Below are positions 1 to 11,164 of a DNA stretch of 64,000 nt, in pieces. The translations under genes and the position numbers were made by a program. The stretch is from Durusdinium trenchii (Eukaryota; Sar; Dinophyceae; Suessiales; Symbiodiniaceae): contig CAXAMN010022917.1 in NCBI GenBank assembly GCA_963970005.1, positions 1,455,748-1,519,747 on the forward strand, in the 5' to 3' direction. The notes beneath the pieces are model-generated. The model made no database searches and was not told the origin of the DNA. It saw only the letters and a program-made list of their open reading frames with translations. Position 1 is the first letter of the stretch. The number at the start of each line of letters is the position of its first letter.

Positions 1-355
1 TCATCTTCCCGCTCCCCAGCTACTCCGCGTACTAAAGTTGTACTACATAGTCGCGAGTTCTCACCTACTACCCACTCATCAGTTCTCTTCTTCCCACTCC
101 CCAGCTACTCTGCGTACTAAAGTTGTATTACTAAGTCGCCACTTCTCATCTTCCAGCTCCACAGCTATACTCCGCGTACTAACGTTGTACTGCGCAGTCG
201 CCAGTTCTCAGCTTCCAGCTCCACAGATTCCTCCGCGTACTAAAGTTATTGTACTACAAAGTCACCAGTTCTGAGCTTCCAGCTCCCCAGCTACTCCGCG
301 TACTACAGTTGTACTACAAAGTCACCAGTGCTCATCTCCCAGCTCCCCAGATACT
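1..355. repeat. Degenerate tandem array, about 60-64 bp period
   Basis: Five to six imperfect copies of a unit containing CCGCGTACTAAAGTTGTACT followed by a pyrimidine-rich stretch (AGTTCTCATCTTCCAGCTCC-like). The core recurs near 25, 110, 171, 231 and 296, so spacing is mostly 60-64 bp, with one 85-bp interval. It starts at the window edge, so its full length is unknown. No coding role is apparent: short open frames exist in several phases only because stops are missing from the unit. Confidence 0.9.
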
Positions 356-360
356 CCACG

Positions 361-1005
361 CCTCTCGCCTGCATTTCGCGCACTCGACGCGCACGATCTC
401 CGCAGAGGGTTGCGCGGGCACCCGCCAAATCGCACTCTCGCCTGCATTTCGCACACTCGACACGCACGATCTCCGCAGAGGGTTGCGCGGACACCCGGCG
501 AATCGCACTCTCGCCTGCATTTTGCGCACTCGACACGCACGATCTCCGCAGAGGGTTGCGCGGGCACCCGGCGAATCGCACTCTCGCCTGCATTTCGTGC
601 ACTCGACACGCACGATCTCCGCAGAGGGTTTCGCGGGCACCCGGCAAATCGCACTCTCGCCTGCAGTTCGCGCACTCGACACGCACGATCTCCGCAGAGG
701 GTTGCGCGCGCACCCGGCAGATCGCACTCTCGCCTGCATTTCGCGCACTCGACACGCACGATCTCCGCAGAGGGTTGCGCGCACACCCGGCAAATCGCAC
801 TCTCGCCTGCATTTCGCGCACTCGACACGCACGATCTCCGCAGAGGGTTGCGCGCACACCCGGCAAATCGCACTCTCGCCTGCATTTCGCGCACTCGACA
901 CGCACGATCTCCGCAGAGGGTTGCGCGCGCACCCGGCAGATCGCACTCTCGCCTGCATTTCGCGCACTCGACACGCACGATCTCCGCAGAGGGTTGCACT
1001 TTCGG
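361..1005. repeat. 73-bp satellite array, nine copies
   Basis: GATCTCCGCAGAGGGTTGCG recurs at 395, 468, 541, 614, 687, 760, 833, 906 and 979, exactly 73 bp apart. Copies differ by a few substitutions (for example GCGCGGGCAC versus GCGCGCGCAC versus GCGCACAC). The unit is GC-rich and contains CGCACTCGACACGCACGATC. Because 73 is not a multiple of 3 and the unit lacks stops, long open frames appear in several frames on both strands; these are artefacts of the repeat, not genes. The array follows directly on the 60-bp array, and the two share no obvious unit. Confidence 0.95.
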
Positions 1006-1105
1006 TTGACGCTGTTCGTCCCGCACTCCGCCTTTAAGAGAGAATTTATAAAGTGGGGAAATGTTTTTTCATTAGGACATCTCCCGTGCTAGTTTTCCAT
1101 ACTCA

Positions 1106-1290
1106 CACTTGCCTGCTCATTGCATGCTTGCATGCTCATTGCATGCTTGCATACTCACCCTTGCATATCATTGCATACTCACACTTGCATACTTTGCACT
1201 GGCATACTTCGCACTTGGATGCTTTCGCTCTTCCAGTGTGTGTGTGTGTGTGTGGAAGTGTCAGTGTGTAAGTGTAAGTGTCGAAGTGTC
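1106..1290. repeat. Low-complexity TGCATACTCAC / (GT)n tract
   Basis: A degenerate minisatellite of TTGCATGC/TTGCATACTCACAC units (1106-1215) is followed by a (GT)n run near 1236-1254 and a GTGTAAGTGTCGAAGTGTCAG stretch. No coding content is supported. Confidence 0.7.
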
Positions 1291-2028
1291 AGTGTTCAAG
1301 GGATTTTCCGGAAGAACCCTTCGCAATGCTTTCGGGAAAAAAACTATCTTGAACAATCGATCTAAAGGTCCTTTCCTGATCTACGAGTACCTGCAACTGT
1401 GTCAGGAACTGAGATAGTGGTATATCTCCGTATCGCAACGTAGTCACAAACCAGTCAGTTACGCTCGAGTATCGCATGGGTTGCGAACATCCGGAGGCAA
1501 CCTAGGGAGCTTCTCCGGGCCTAGGCCCTACAGTGTGTCCATCGTAAGCAGCCTATAATTAAAATATGTAGGTATACCGTATCTGTTGATTTAGGCACAT
1601 GGAATTTCGGGAAGGAAGGCATAAGATCGTTGAAGCTAAATGAAGCTAACCAAAACAAAGACTGCAAACGCCTGGGGAAAGACCTTCATATCATCCCACC
1701 CGAAACAAATGGGGTCGTGTCGTCATAAGAGATCTATACAATACGTTGTTTCTTTCTTCAAGACCAATCTGGGAAGAGGAAACTAGGTGCAAAACGCTGC
1801 AAGCAGCAGAAAACCAACTCAGGAACCAAGACCACGGGACGCCCGTGTGCACGCCACCTGGGAACTGGAAGGCCCCGACCCGTCAACGCCGTCATGAGTT
1901 GAACCCGTCAACCCTCACCTGGCTGGGGAGCAAGCGACCACATCTTTCAAAGCAGCCTCCTGGCCGTGTGCCGCATCGCTGCCGCATCCGAAGAGTAGCA
2001 ACAAGGACGCTCCCAAAGGAACGGCATC

Positions 2029-2117
2029 GCTACGAGTCCGGAGCATTCGGACGCTACGAGTTCGGAGCTCCTGGCCGTACTACGAACGGAGCAAGTAGCT
2101 AGTTACTAGTAACAGTC
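2029..2117 (+). repeat. Modular dispersed repeat, copy 1 (diverged)
   Basis: Contains the words GCATCGCT, GGACGCT and GGCCGTACT, separated by ACGAGTCCGGAGC/ACGAGTTCGGAGC linkers, and ends in AGTTACTAGTAACAG. The same ordered words occur at 6619, 25764, 35305, 52188, 56073, 60712 and 62388. This copy has an ACGAG-type linker where most copies have ACTAG, so it looks like an older or separate subfamily. Confidence 0.65.
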
Positions 2118-3660
2118 ATGTCGCGAAACAGCCAAGAATGAGGACGTGCAGTTGATGGGTCAACCCCGTCTCGGTCGAAAACGAACAGTTCAGTCAGGGC
2201 TGCCAGTCGGATCAAACAAATCACTTCCCATGCCCCATCAAAATCCTACCCATGGAATCAACAAAAAATGGACAACGCGACCTTCATCAAACTTGGCACA
2301 AGTAGTGACAGGTTTGAGTGGAAAGCTGCTAGGCATACAGGCATGGCAAGCCCATGCACGCCCTACCACCGACGGAAACCCAAGAGATTTGTTCACTCAG
2401 AGCACAAAGAACATTCAGAAATAGTTGGCATAGCCTATTCTGAACATTTGTGGTGTAGTACCATTTAAGCACGCTCTCCATTTTGGAGTTCCTCTCTGTG
2501 ATTCGCCCAGCGAGGGACAATATGTTGTCCAAGCTAAACGATCAAGTCGCCTTCAGCTGCTGTTTGGATATCTGTGCCTGGTGGCGTACCTGCAACGGCC
2601 AAGTGATTTATGCATGCTGCATGACTGATACTCTAAATATCGAGTTTCAAACGGTGTGCACATGCGATTCGTGCAGATCAGGAGTTTCCATTTCCATCAT
2701 GACTTCTGAAGCGGATCTACGACGTGTTTTGTGTGTTGATGCCCAAGTCGCTATAATTAGCAAATTGCAAACCTGCTTTCTATGGATGCGTAATGAATAC
2801 AACAAAATGTGGTCATCCTACCATGAATCCTAGTGCGCTCATATCAGTATCCTGCCCTTTGCAGCTATGCAGAAAGCAAACCATACGTAGTGTCAAAATC
2901 AACTTGGAAGTCGATAGAGACTTCTGATTTCCAGCTTGGCCAATGAATCCTTGCGACCTGCCCCGAAGTTTCACATACTTCAGGAGGACAAAAGTTTGGT
3001 AACACTCTCTCTGCAGAATCCAGAAGAGATCTCGTTCCCAATATGGAATTCCGGCCGAGGAGTGTCCGTTACTTCGGGGTGGAAGGTCCTACGTCGTTCC
3101 ACTGAGCCTCTGGATTCTAAGAGGACAGGGTTCTGTAGGTCATTTCATGTCAGTTACCAACTTTTGTCCTATCTGTGTCTGTTAATCATTCATTGCCAGC
3201 CTGCCCTCAAGAACCATGAAGTGACCGTCATTACCCCAATGCTGTACAGTCTGTATTTGGTGGTTCAAGGTCTTTTTCAGATCGATGTTCCACGAAGCGA
3301 GTGTCCAGCCTGCCGGACTTTCCTCTTCGCAGCCAAGCGTGCCTTGCCAAAGCCTGGACTTCGTGTTTTCTTACCTCGAGCAGGCCGAAGTGATCTGCCC
3401 GAAGCTCATTTCTAGAAATCATGAGTATCCCAACGAGTTTCTCTCTCCAAATTTGTTTGAAGGTTGGACCATGATTTCCCATGATTTCCCCTACCAACAT
3501 CCGCGAGCAAGGTGAATGGTTGTACTTGTTAGCTATGAATGTGGCCCAGAAATAGACTGCAACACCATGAGACCCCACTCCCCTACACATCTCTACCTTG
3601 CACTGCGAACAACTCAGCACCCTTCAAACACAACTCATCAAGCTCTGTACGACGTTTTTG
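2118..3660. other. No supported gene
   Basis: Open frames of 60-160 codons exist on both strands (the longest reach about 2936-3415 and 3620-3231), but they overlap one another, show no recognisable domain and have no matching splice partners that I could identify. Treated as intergenic or intronic. Confidence 0.4.
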
Positions 3661-3761
3661 TCCGTGCCTGGCGCCGGCGCTGCCTGCGCCTTGGGCGAGG
3701 GCGCCTCATCCAAGCGCCGCAGCGCGGCCTGCCGCCGGGCCTCCCGGTGGAGGGCAGCGAC
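3661..3761 (-). CDS. Candidate exon, helical/coiled-coil, unknown protein
   Basis: A GC-rich island. Read on the minus strand, it follows a good acceptor (CGCTATTCAG then GTCGCT, with G after AG) and encodes VAALHREARRQAALRRLDEA, followed by an Ala/Pro-rich tail. The composition (Ala, Arg, Glu, Leu) is typical of an amphipathic helix. The donor was not resolved. I do not recognise the protein. Sharply higher GC than the flanks supports coding; no other exon can be joined to it with confidence. Confidence 0.35.
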
Positions 3762-4542
3762 CTGAATAGCGGTCATTGGATGGCAGTGGTGGATTTTCGG
3801 CAAGTATTGCTTTATTCGCTTACTCTGGACTTGCCAAAAGGTGGCTGGGATGTAGCCTATGGCTTGGAAATGCTCTTGACCATGCTCAAGTTGTGAGATC
3901 GGATGGTTTCATGGAACTAGATGGCATGAACATGTATGCAGTGGAAGTGGAACTGGAGATGTTTCGTACAAAGCAGTCATATCAATCCTTCGCAAAATTG
4001 TCACGAGTTCAGTGGGCTGGCTTCTCCCGGCCTGCAGATCTTTTCAGAAAGAATTTGGCTACAACTGCATTACATTTACAGAGCACTAAGAGCTGCACCA
4101 ACAAACACACCTCCTCCTGAATCAGTTCCAAAGATTTCCAAAGGAGGTCTCATGGGGTCTTTCGTGGTATGGTTGGAAAGCCCATCCAACAACCATCCCA
4201 AAAGCTGCCTCGTCAGTGAGCTCACGTGCCCGATGGCAAGCCTCCTGACTGGTTGACTGGTTGGAGTACGAAACATCCAATGGCTAGTTGCTGGATGAAA
4301 AGAGAAGGAATGCGAGACCAGGCTGAGTGGTTTCGAAGGTGATGCAAAACTCACGGTGCTGCTGGCGGCCCACCCAGCGACCTCTAAGGATTGTGGCATC
4401 AGGACCATGTCTTTGTCGTCCTGCAGGTCTCAAGGTCTCACTTTCACCGTCAGCACATGGTTCAGAGCGGGTTCCCTAAGTATCTGTCAAAAAGCACAGC
4501 AAAACATAGCATCCAATATCTCAAAATCATGTTCTGACTTAC

Positions 4543-4690
4543 TTTTGCGGCGAAGAATGGTCCCCACAAAACAACTCACAAGCGTCACAACCTTTGACAT
4601 CGCTGCAACCGTTATTTTGTGGCTGGCAGCCGGCGCAGGGGTCAGTGGCTGTGGCAGTGGCTGTGGCTGCCAGAGCTGCTGGGAGCCGTA
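4543..4690 (-). CDS. Candidate exon ending at a GTAAGT donor
   Basis: The minus strand has an open frame running through Gln/Pro/Ala-rich sequence (QLWQPQPLPQPLTPAPAAS) into a hydrophobic stretch (KVVTLVSCFVGTILRRK). It ends exactly at a consensus donor, AAAA then GTAAGTCAG, at 4542. A possible acceptor (GGCTGCCAG) lies at about 4631. The hydrophobic segment could be a membrane helix. The function is unknown, and the upstream frame is partly simple-sequence (CAGCCA)n. Confidence 0.3.
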
Positions 4691-5130
4691 GCTGGCGCTG
4701 GCTTTTTGTAGCGACGGGCTATACACAGTGACCAAGAGGCCGGTGTCATATAAGACAGGACCTCGAGGTCGTTGCCCCCTGCAACAGATACGCGATCACC
4801 CAGCAGCCGGGTAGGCCAGATCATGCAAAAACATGGATGGGCGCAACGAAGTTGACGTGACAATGTGAAGTACAGTTGTGACTTACTAATCAAAGGAATG
4901 ATGATAGTCTGCAAATGGACGGCAAAGGGGTGTTCTGTGGACGTCGACATGGTGCCACACCCAGTGGATCCAGTTGTTACTACAGGTAAGCATGGGCGGA
5001 CTGAAAGCCCTGTTTCTTATGTGGCTGTGGGTCAAAACCAAAATAGGTCAAGCTACATGGTGTTGGGGCTCCAGGTTTTAACCCACTCCCCACATTGGTG
5101 GTACAACAGAAATCTGCGGCTCGCGGCAGT

Positions 5131-5206
5131 TCCTGCCTGGTGGTGGCACCACACGCAGCTCCCCGCCCTCCAAAGGGAAGTTCTTGATCTCATCGCTCGC
5201 AGCGAT
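5131..5206 (-). CDS. Candidate short exon, unknown protein
   Basis: After a pyrimidine-rich acceptor (CCCCCCTGTGCAG) the minus strand reads IAASDEIKNFPLEGGELRVV and then a Pro-rich PPPGR before a possible GA donor (GGCAG then GAACTG). The composition is far more protein-like than the other two frames. There are no recognisable domains and the neighbouring exons were not found. Confidence 0.3.
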
Positions 5207-5869
5207 CTGCACAGGGGGGAAATTGCTAAATTTGTCTCAAAATGGGGGATGAGAAAGAACAATGACTGTCATCACCAACGATGGTTTGGGTCATGTGAAA
5301 AACACTTTGCAAAACTGGCAACATGCTAAACCTGTCGGAGAGTTCCACATGTCACAGGCTTCGCACGCTTCCGACGGTGGTTGGGTCATTTCTAGTCATT
5401 TGGCAGGTTGTCTTTGCTATCTGTGTTAGATTGAGTCACACTGTGTGTCTCACGTAGATTCAGCACCCCCTTCAGCCCAATACTGGGGATTCTTGTTTTT
5501 GTGGGGCTTTGGGGGTCAGTTGGTTTTGGCCGCACCCAAATCAGTTTGATGCCAATCTCTCCCGGAGTGTAAATCCGCTGTTAACATTGCCTCCACCACT
5601 TTGGCTTGCGTTGGCAATGGGAATGGAGAGCTCAGTGCCTCAAGCTCACAGGGAGCTAAAGACTCTACACAGCTTGATTCAAGACTACACAGTTTTGCTT
5701 GGCAAATCTTGCCACTGACTTGGAGAGTTTGTTCGGACCAAAGGCTCACGCGGCCGTTGTTTTCTTGGCATTGGTTCAATCTTAGCTCACTTCATGGTCA
5801 ACGCACAAAGATAACATGTGAGATCATTTGAGGGATGGAGGATGCCCAAAAATGATTTCCCAATCCATG

Positions 5870-5953
5870 TAATGTAGACTCTTGATTGATACTAATACCC
5901 ACCCCCCAATATGAAGAGGCTTTACAATCCAAATCGTGCAAGAGTCTACATTA
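5870..5953. mobile_element. 84-bp MITE with perfect 15-bp terminal inverted repeats
   Basis: The left end TAATGTAGACTCTTG (5870-5884) is the exact reverse complement of the right end CAAGAGTCTACATTA (5939-5953). The interior holds ATGAAGAGGCTTTACAATCCAAAT. The same left end and interior recur at 12732-12866, showing that this is a dispersed family. It has no coding capacity and is consistent with a miniature inverted-repeat transposable element or foldback element. No clear target-site duplication was found. Confidence 0.7.
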
Positions 5954-5978
5954 ATCTAGATGGAATGCCCATCTTGTA

Positions 5979-6031
5979 GATCTGTTGCGGCATTAATCTG
6001 TTGTGGCATTAATCTGTTGAATGTTGCGGAA
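5979..6031. repeat. Short tandem repeat, 16-17 bp unit
   Basis: Two and a half copies of TCTGTTGCGGCATTAA / TCTGTTGTGGCATTAA / TCTGTTGAATGTTGCGG directly downstream of the MITE. Confidence 0.7.
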
Positions 6032-6438
6032 GTTTTGGACATGGACATTGGTGCTAAGACAGACCTGGTCAGCATGTTAACACTGGTCTCTTGAACGGAC
6101 CTCTTGCTGCGATGGACGCCACTCCGACTCAATCACATGGAAGTCTAGATAAGTCAATGGCGGGACGGCCACTCTCCTCTCCTGGTTTCGTGTCGTTGGT
6201 GAGTCAGAGGGGACAAGTCACTCCCACCTTGTCGACACTGCGCATAGATTCAGGCCCTGTGAAGGCTTGCAAGTCTGTCGGCAATGGGGATGCATTGCCT
6301 ACCACGCGGCTCGGTAAAGGTCCCAGTGTGCGGTGAATATTCCGATTGGCCTAATCTTTATGTGTTTTCTATACTTGAAGAAGAAGTCCGTAATTATAAG
6401 TCGAGTCCTTGGTAAGCTTGTACATGACATGTACTTAC

Positions 6439-6753
6439 TGTGCTTGTCCAGGCCTGGCTGATGGCCGACCCAAATGTTGGCCTGGCACCACGAGTGCTTG
6501 TCATGCATGTGCCCCATCGTGCTCTTCTGTTGCGTGTGCTTCGGAGAATCACTCTGAGGTTGTTCTCGCAGCATCCTTTCAAATCTTCTTTGGTGCAAGC
6601 CCACTCTATCCATGTTCGCTACTAGGGGCTCCTGGCCGTACACTACGAACGGAGCGCACCAGAAAAGTCACACGCTGCCCACGGCATGGCCGCGTTCTCG
6701 GCGCCGTCGCGCCATGCAGGAAACGGCCATCGAAGGCCAGGTGCCGACCCAGC
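6439..6753 (-). CDS. 2-oxoglutarate/Fe(II) oxygenase-like protein, two C-terminal exons
   Basis: Two minus-strand exons join in frame. The first (6753-6660) follows GACGCAG and encodes LGRHLAFDGRFLHGATAP, then GQRVTFL. The second (6481-6439) follows GGTGCCAG, encodes ANIWVGHQPGLDKH and ends at a consensus donor, CACA then GTAAGTAC. The junction is phase 0 on both sides and the donor after the first exon is GTGCGC. The FDGR-x-LHG motif followed about 20 residues later by RVTF-L-xNIW matches, from memory, the distal metal/2OG-binding end of a family of eukaryotic 2OG-Fe(II) oxygenase-like proteins; the His of LHG would be the distal iron ligand. The proximal HxD exon was not found. Candidate upstream exons are at 6961-7040 and 9910-10035. 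The exon pair is well supported; the family call is moderately supported. Confidence 0.5.
6619..6656 (+). repeat. Modular dispersed repeat, short copy 2
   Basis: GCTACTAGGGGCTCCTGGCC followed by GTACACTACGAACGGAGCGC. It shares CTACTAGGGGCTCCTGGC with the copies at 25764 and 35305, and the CTACGAACGGAGC end with copy 1. It lies inside the intron between the two oxygenase-like exons, starting next to the donor of the first exon. Confidence 0.65.
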
Positions 6754-6960
6754 CTGCGTCGGAGGCCAATTTGCAATGTTTGAGACCCACACTTTGCTAC
6801 GTGGCTCCTCCTTTCTGATTCAGGCAAAAGAAAGATGCATGTAAACTGTAAACTGACTTGTTGGATCCTTTTGGCAATTCCAACTACAAGTTCCACTCCC
6901 CAAAACTTTGCATCCCCCTCCGCCCTTTGAGGACTCCAAAGGAAACAACTACCCATACCT

Positions 6961-7040
6961 TGGTGGCACCACCGTGCACCAGGCGCTGCCGCCCGAGGGC
7001 GGCAACATCACATCTTCGCCCGTGCGCTGCACCGAGGACA
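6961..7040 (-). CDS. Candidate exon, possibly of the oxygenase-like gene
   Basis: A GC-rich island. On the minus strand, after the possible acceptor CGGCTGAG, one frame reads LDVLSSVQRTGEDVMLPPSG and continues to a possible donor (CCAAG then GTATGG). The plus strand offers a competing exon that starts after CACCAG and ends at a good donor (TCCAAG then GTCAGT). The strand is therefore uncertain. The position, upstream of two minus-strand exons, favours minus. Confidence 0.25.
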
Positions 7041-7185
7041 GCACGTCCAAGGTCAGTGTACCTCAGCCGAGAGCGCACGCTCCACGGTCGCATGGAGAGC
7101 AGCTCATCAGCCCGTCAAAAAGCACCAGAACTGTCGGGTTGATGCAGGGTCTGGGGGTTTGTATTTTTTTAAGGTTCCCGGGCCG

Positions 7186-7250
7186 GGATGTTTGACTATG
7201 GGGTATGCTTCGGAGGTATGCTTCGGGGGTATGCTTCGGGGTATGCTTCG
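7186..7250. repeat. Tandem repeat, 14-17 bp unit GGTATGCTTCGGGG
   Basis: Four copies: GGGTATGCTTCGGA, GGTATGCTTCGGGG, GTATGCTTCGGG and GTATGCTTCGCC. No coding role is seen. Confidence 0.85.
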
Positions 7251-7259
7251 CCTAAGTCG

Positions 7260-9900
7260 AACATCCCAGCCCTACATAAACTGGACACCTTAAAAAAAGA
7301 CAAGCCCGTATGTTGTCGTTGGTCGCTTCTAGCATGTAATAGCTCCATATCAAAGGCTGAAGGACTTGCAATTCAATAGTTTCAGCTCACGTAAGACGAA
7401 ACCCCTATCCAAGTACACCGGTCAACAATCGGAGTATCATGGAGTATCTGTACTGGACTGCTTGGCTGGCACCAGGTTGCTGAGCTGTGCAGAGTCGGAG
7501 TCTTCTCCTTGTGACAAATATGTGACCGTACCAAGCATTGGATGCACATTGACTCCAGATCTCTCAAGGCTGTAGTCACGATCCCAATGCCACGCCACTT
7601 CAGAGCTTTCATCCTGAGATTCTTTTAAAACAGCTCAGACGAGCGGCTTTTCCAAAGACGAAACAACAAGAATGCTGAGAGCCCAATCTCCCCAAGCGCT
7701 GTACAACTCGTCAGTTACGTTTACTTTGCCCATGCAAATCAGACTGAATATAAAGAGGAGGCTCTGCGTGTTAACTTTGATACATCATCATACACATCAT
7801 ATGAATCATATGTGGTCGCAAAACGGCTTTACATCAAAGCGATTGGTCGCTCTCCCAAAGGGCCAGGGGGTTGAGAATGCTAGGCTAGATCTTCCAATAC
7901 CTTGGCAGGACGTTAGGCACGCGGTAGTTAGTTTGGAAGATTCAATGGAGGCAACACCATTCTCTGTGGCGACAATGTTTTTATTGTTCCAATGACAAGA
8001 AAACAAGTATGCCGCATGCCCTTGGCCCTTGGTTTCAAACAGCCGAGCCGTTCCTCTTCAATAAAGTTGTGTCGACATGTTGGAAGCTCTTTCACGAAAA
8101 TAACATTATTATATAACTTATCCAGCTTGATTTCAGCCCTCCAATAGTAGCAAGAGGTCACCAAACCGAAACGCTTGAACAACAACACCTCAGAGATTTA
8201 CAGCATCTGGTGTGGATGGGTGTTCATCGGTTCATGGGCCAAGCAAACAAACACTCTAGAATTGACCTTCAAGTGCAGTCGCAGCCTTCCAATCCGAGCC
8301 AAGTATCCAAACAAAGGGTCCACCATTCCACCCCAGCGTTCGCCGCGGGGGAGGGACAGTGCTGATGTAAAATGGCCAGCCTCGAGAGGGCTGGTGGTCA
8401 GGTTCGGGAGAGAATTGACTCTCGCTTTACGCTTCCCCAGAATTGCCTCCTCTTCAAGGAGGCTTTGGAAAACTATCCATGACCTTCCTCTACCAAAGCG
8501 GGGGGCGCCGGGGGAGGTGAGTTTGCCACATGTGCAAACGACTGAGGCACCGTCAGTATCAAGCATGATATTTGTCCATTCACACGGAACTTTCTAGCCC
8601 GCTTGTTGTGCAAACCCTATTGCTTGTGATCCAAGGCAGCTTGTATATGCACACTACACTAGTGTGTGGCATGCGGTAACCCTTAAGCGCTTAAATTCGA
8701 CACTCCAGGTCCCTCGTCTTCCCAGGCCCATGGCCTTCTTGAACCCCACTCCCAAAAGCCTCCGAAACCCAAAACTCACACGTTGTTTGCAACAAAAGCC
8801 CAGGAAGTGAGCCAAAAACCAAGGAACGCAAGGGCTTCCAGCTCACATCTTGGAGCTTGATTCCACTCGGACCAGAAGGTCTTGCCAGAACTATATCCTC
8901 AGAACGCGAGGGTTGGCCGGCCGCGAGGGTCTGCCAGGTCATTTCGTGGTGAAAAACCATTCTATCTACATGTTCAAAGCGAAAAAGAACCGAGTCTTCC
9001 TGCAACAGGCAGGCGCTGACGATGGACCCAAACCTGGCCATTTCAGCCCTTATTCAAAACCCCCGGAGTTTCATGAATGTTTCTTGCAGATTTCCCGAGA
9101 CCCCCAAGTCCACCACCCCTTCCAAGCTTCGCCCTCGGCTTGGCTTGGCCTGAGAATTCTCTTACCCACACGAGCCCCTGTGGGGTCAGGGGGGACTGGT
9201 TGACTCATCAAGATGAATATACTAAAATTAGAATCGAGGTTACAGTAACCTAGCAGGGCCTGGGGTCTGTTCCTAACTTTGAGACTGGACAATGTGTTGG
9301 TTGTAAACTTCTATGCACTCGCTGTATCCATGCCCTGAGTCTACTGGTTGATGTTTGATCAATGCAGTGCCGTATACAGCGGAACATACAGGTGTCAATG
9401 AAAGTCCTCGTGTCGTCGCCCCTTGGTTGCACATCATTGTATTCCTCCACCTTCCCACAAGAACGAAGTGTGTCGCTGAAGTCGGTGCTCCATCCTCCTA
9501 CTGCCAGCAATTGAAACGGGCCGCCTCTGACTCTGGCAAGGTTCTTTCGGCATCTCCAATCTTGAAACATCTCAACTAATGTGCTGAAGAAATTTCACCA
9601 AGTCTTGCATTGCCGCAGGGGGGCCAAAATTCTGAAACACGCATCCTGCGGGGAAAGGTTCATCTTTGCTTGCCAAGCTAAGCTGCTTCAGTTTCTACGC
9701 CCTGCCCTCTGAAGCTACAAGCCTTACTTTGGACGGGTAAGACGACGTTATTCAACAATAATTAATTACAGTATTAGGTACAACCAGATTTTTAAAACTT
9801 TAAAATGGAAGAACCTGAGGCCATTTCACATGGTCCTCACAAAAAAGGTCCGTTTCACCCGTTGCAACTCCCGTCCGTTCCGTTGCAGACCGTTTACGTT
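7260..9900. other. No gene supported with confidence
   Basis: The longest frames are a 122-codon minus-strand frame at 8566-8198 and a 140-codon plus-strand frame at 8175-8597, which overlap and shadow each other. The minus frame has a plausible helical stretch (LLEEEAILGKRKARVNSLP), so an exon there cannot be excluded. If the oxygenase-like gene is continuous from 10035 to 6439, this is mostly intron. Confidence 0.35.
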
Positions 9901-9909
9901 TAACGCCGC

Positions 9910-10035
9910 CTGGAAGAAGGTCCGGCAGCATTCCTTCAAGGCGTCGAGGTGCTCAATGGGGAGGATCCCATCAAAGACACGCACCGGTGGATCCAAGCAC
10001 ATGGACCGAGTCAGTGGTCCTGAGTCTGTGAGCAC
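9910..10035 (-). CDS. Candidate N-terminal exon, possibly of the oxygenase-like gene
   Basis: The minus strand reads PPVRVFDGILPIEHLDALKE and then CCRTFFQ, up to a possible GC donor (TTCCAG then GCGGCG). The pattern V-x-VFD-x-LP-x-x-x-LDAL resembles the start of 2OG-Fe(II) oxygenase folds, where a short strand is followed by a helix. Linking it to the exons at 6753-6439 is inference from strand, order and resemblance only. Confidence 0.35.
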
Positions 10036-10789
10036 GGTTTCCGGTGTCGGATGCGATCGGACGCGACGTATGTGAGCTGAGAGTTATATTGGAGTCGAGT
10101 TAGAATGAGTTAAGAGTTAGAGCGACTTTGTGCAAGCTTCAAAAAGGGTTGACATCGATGAGTCCAACACATGCGCTGATCCGGGAAGTGTTCTTTGTTG
10201 CCAGTTCTCACGGTATATTTTGGGATGTTGCGTCATAACTAGGCAAAAAGACTTCGAAGTGTCTCACGGATTGTCGGCACAAAAGCATGTGGAATTTGAC
10301 CCAACCTGAGAAGGCGAAAACGAGGCGGCGAGGAGCAACTACCTGCTACACCTGCTACGAAGCAAATGTGCGTCCTGCCTTTGGCCGGCGTGAGTCTGCG
10401 TAAGTCTGAGTAGAAGGTCACCCAAACATTCAATATGACAATACACGTGTCGGGACGAGCAGGTTGCTGATGCAAATGACCCACTAACCCACCAAACATC
10501 ACCCACCTCCTTGGCAAAGTAAATCACCAGCAGGCTAACATGGTTTACATGCACTTTTCCGTACCTGCCCCCCAAACCCCCTAAACTCTCACTTCATTCG
10601 CAGCTTCAGCCTAGCCTATCGGCTGGCTTTCGTAATTTGGATTCAAGTCTACGGAGGGGGGTTGAAGGGTTGTGCAAACGTGCTACTGGCTTACCATGGC
10701 TTTGCTGCTTCTTTGTCGGCTTCAAACAGGCCATACTATGATGACTAATGACACCGAACAGACCTTCCCAATGAGTTGCGTGTCCTTCC

Positions 10790-10887
10790 GTGCTGCAAAT
10801 ACGGCCATTGTCATCAACGTTGATGTCCAACTCGCTTTCATCTCCTTCTCCGTCTTCCTCTTCCTCTTCTTCCTCCTCTTCACACTC
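10790..10887 (-). CDS. Candidate acidic exon, unknown protein
   Basis: After the acceptor GAGCTCCAG (G follows) the minus strand reads a run of nine Glu (ECEEEEEEEEE), then DGEGDESELDINVDDNGRIC. Highly acidic tracts of this kind are common in nuclear and chromatin-associated proteins, but no domain is visible. Another Glu-rich candidate exon lies upstream at 11165-11243, so both may belong to one minus-strand gene. Confidence 0.35.
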
Positions 10888-11164
10888 CTGGAGCTCTTTT
10901 CATTGGAAGTCCTCACTTGTTCCAGCAACATGAATCTGTTCTGAGGCACAACTCAGGTCCCGCATTGCTATAGATTGATATTGCAACATAATAGCTATAG
11001 AATGAATTCATTATATACATCCGTCCGTTTCAATCTAAGCCAGGAATTTCCTTTCGACATTTGCGAGAGAAGGAAGATTCCAGTCAGCCAAAAACAAGGT
11101 TTACGAATGCATACGACTGGTTTCCGACCAACGAGTTTCCATGGATTTGTTTGTGCAACTCATT

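Noticed and set aside
249-1092. Several overlapping open frames of 200-260 codons on both strands
   Set aside because: They are produced by the stop-free 73-bp satellite read in different frames; the translated text is periodic and has no start or splice logic.
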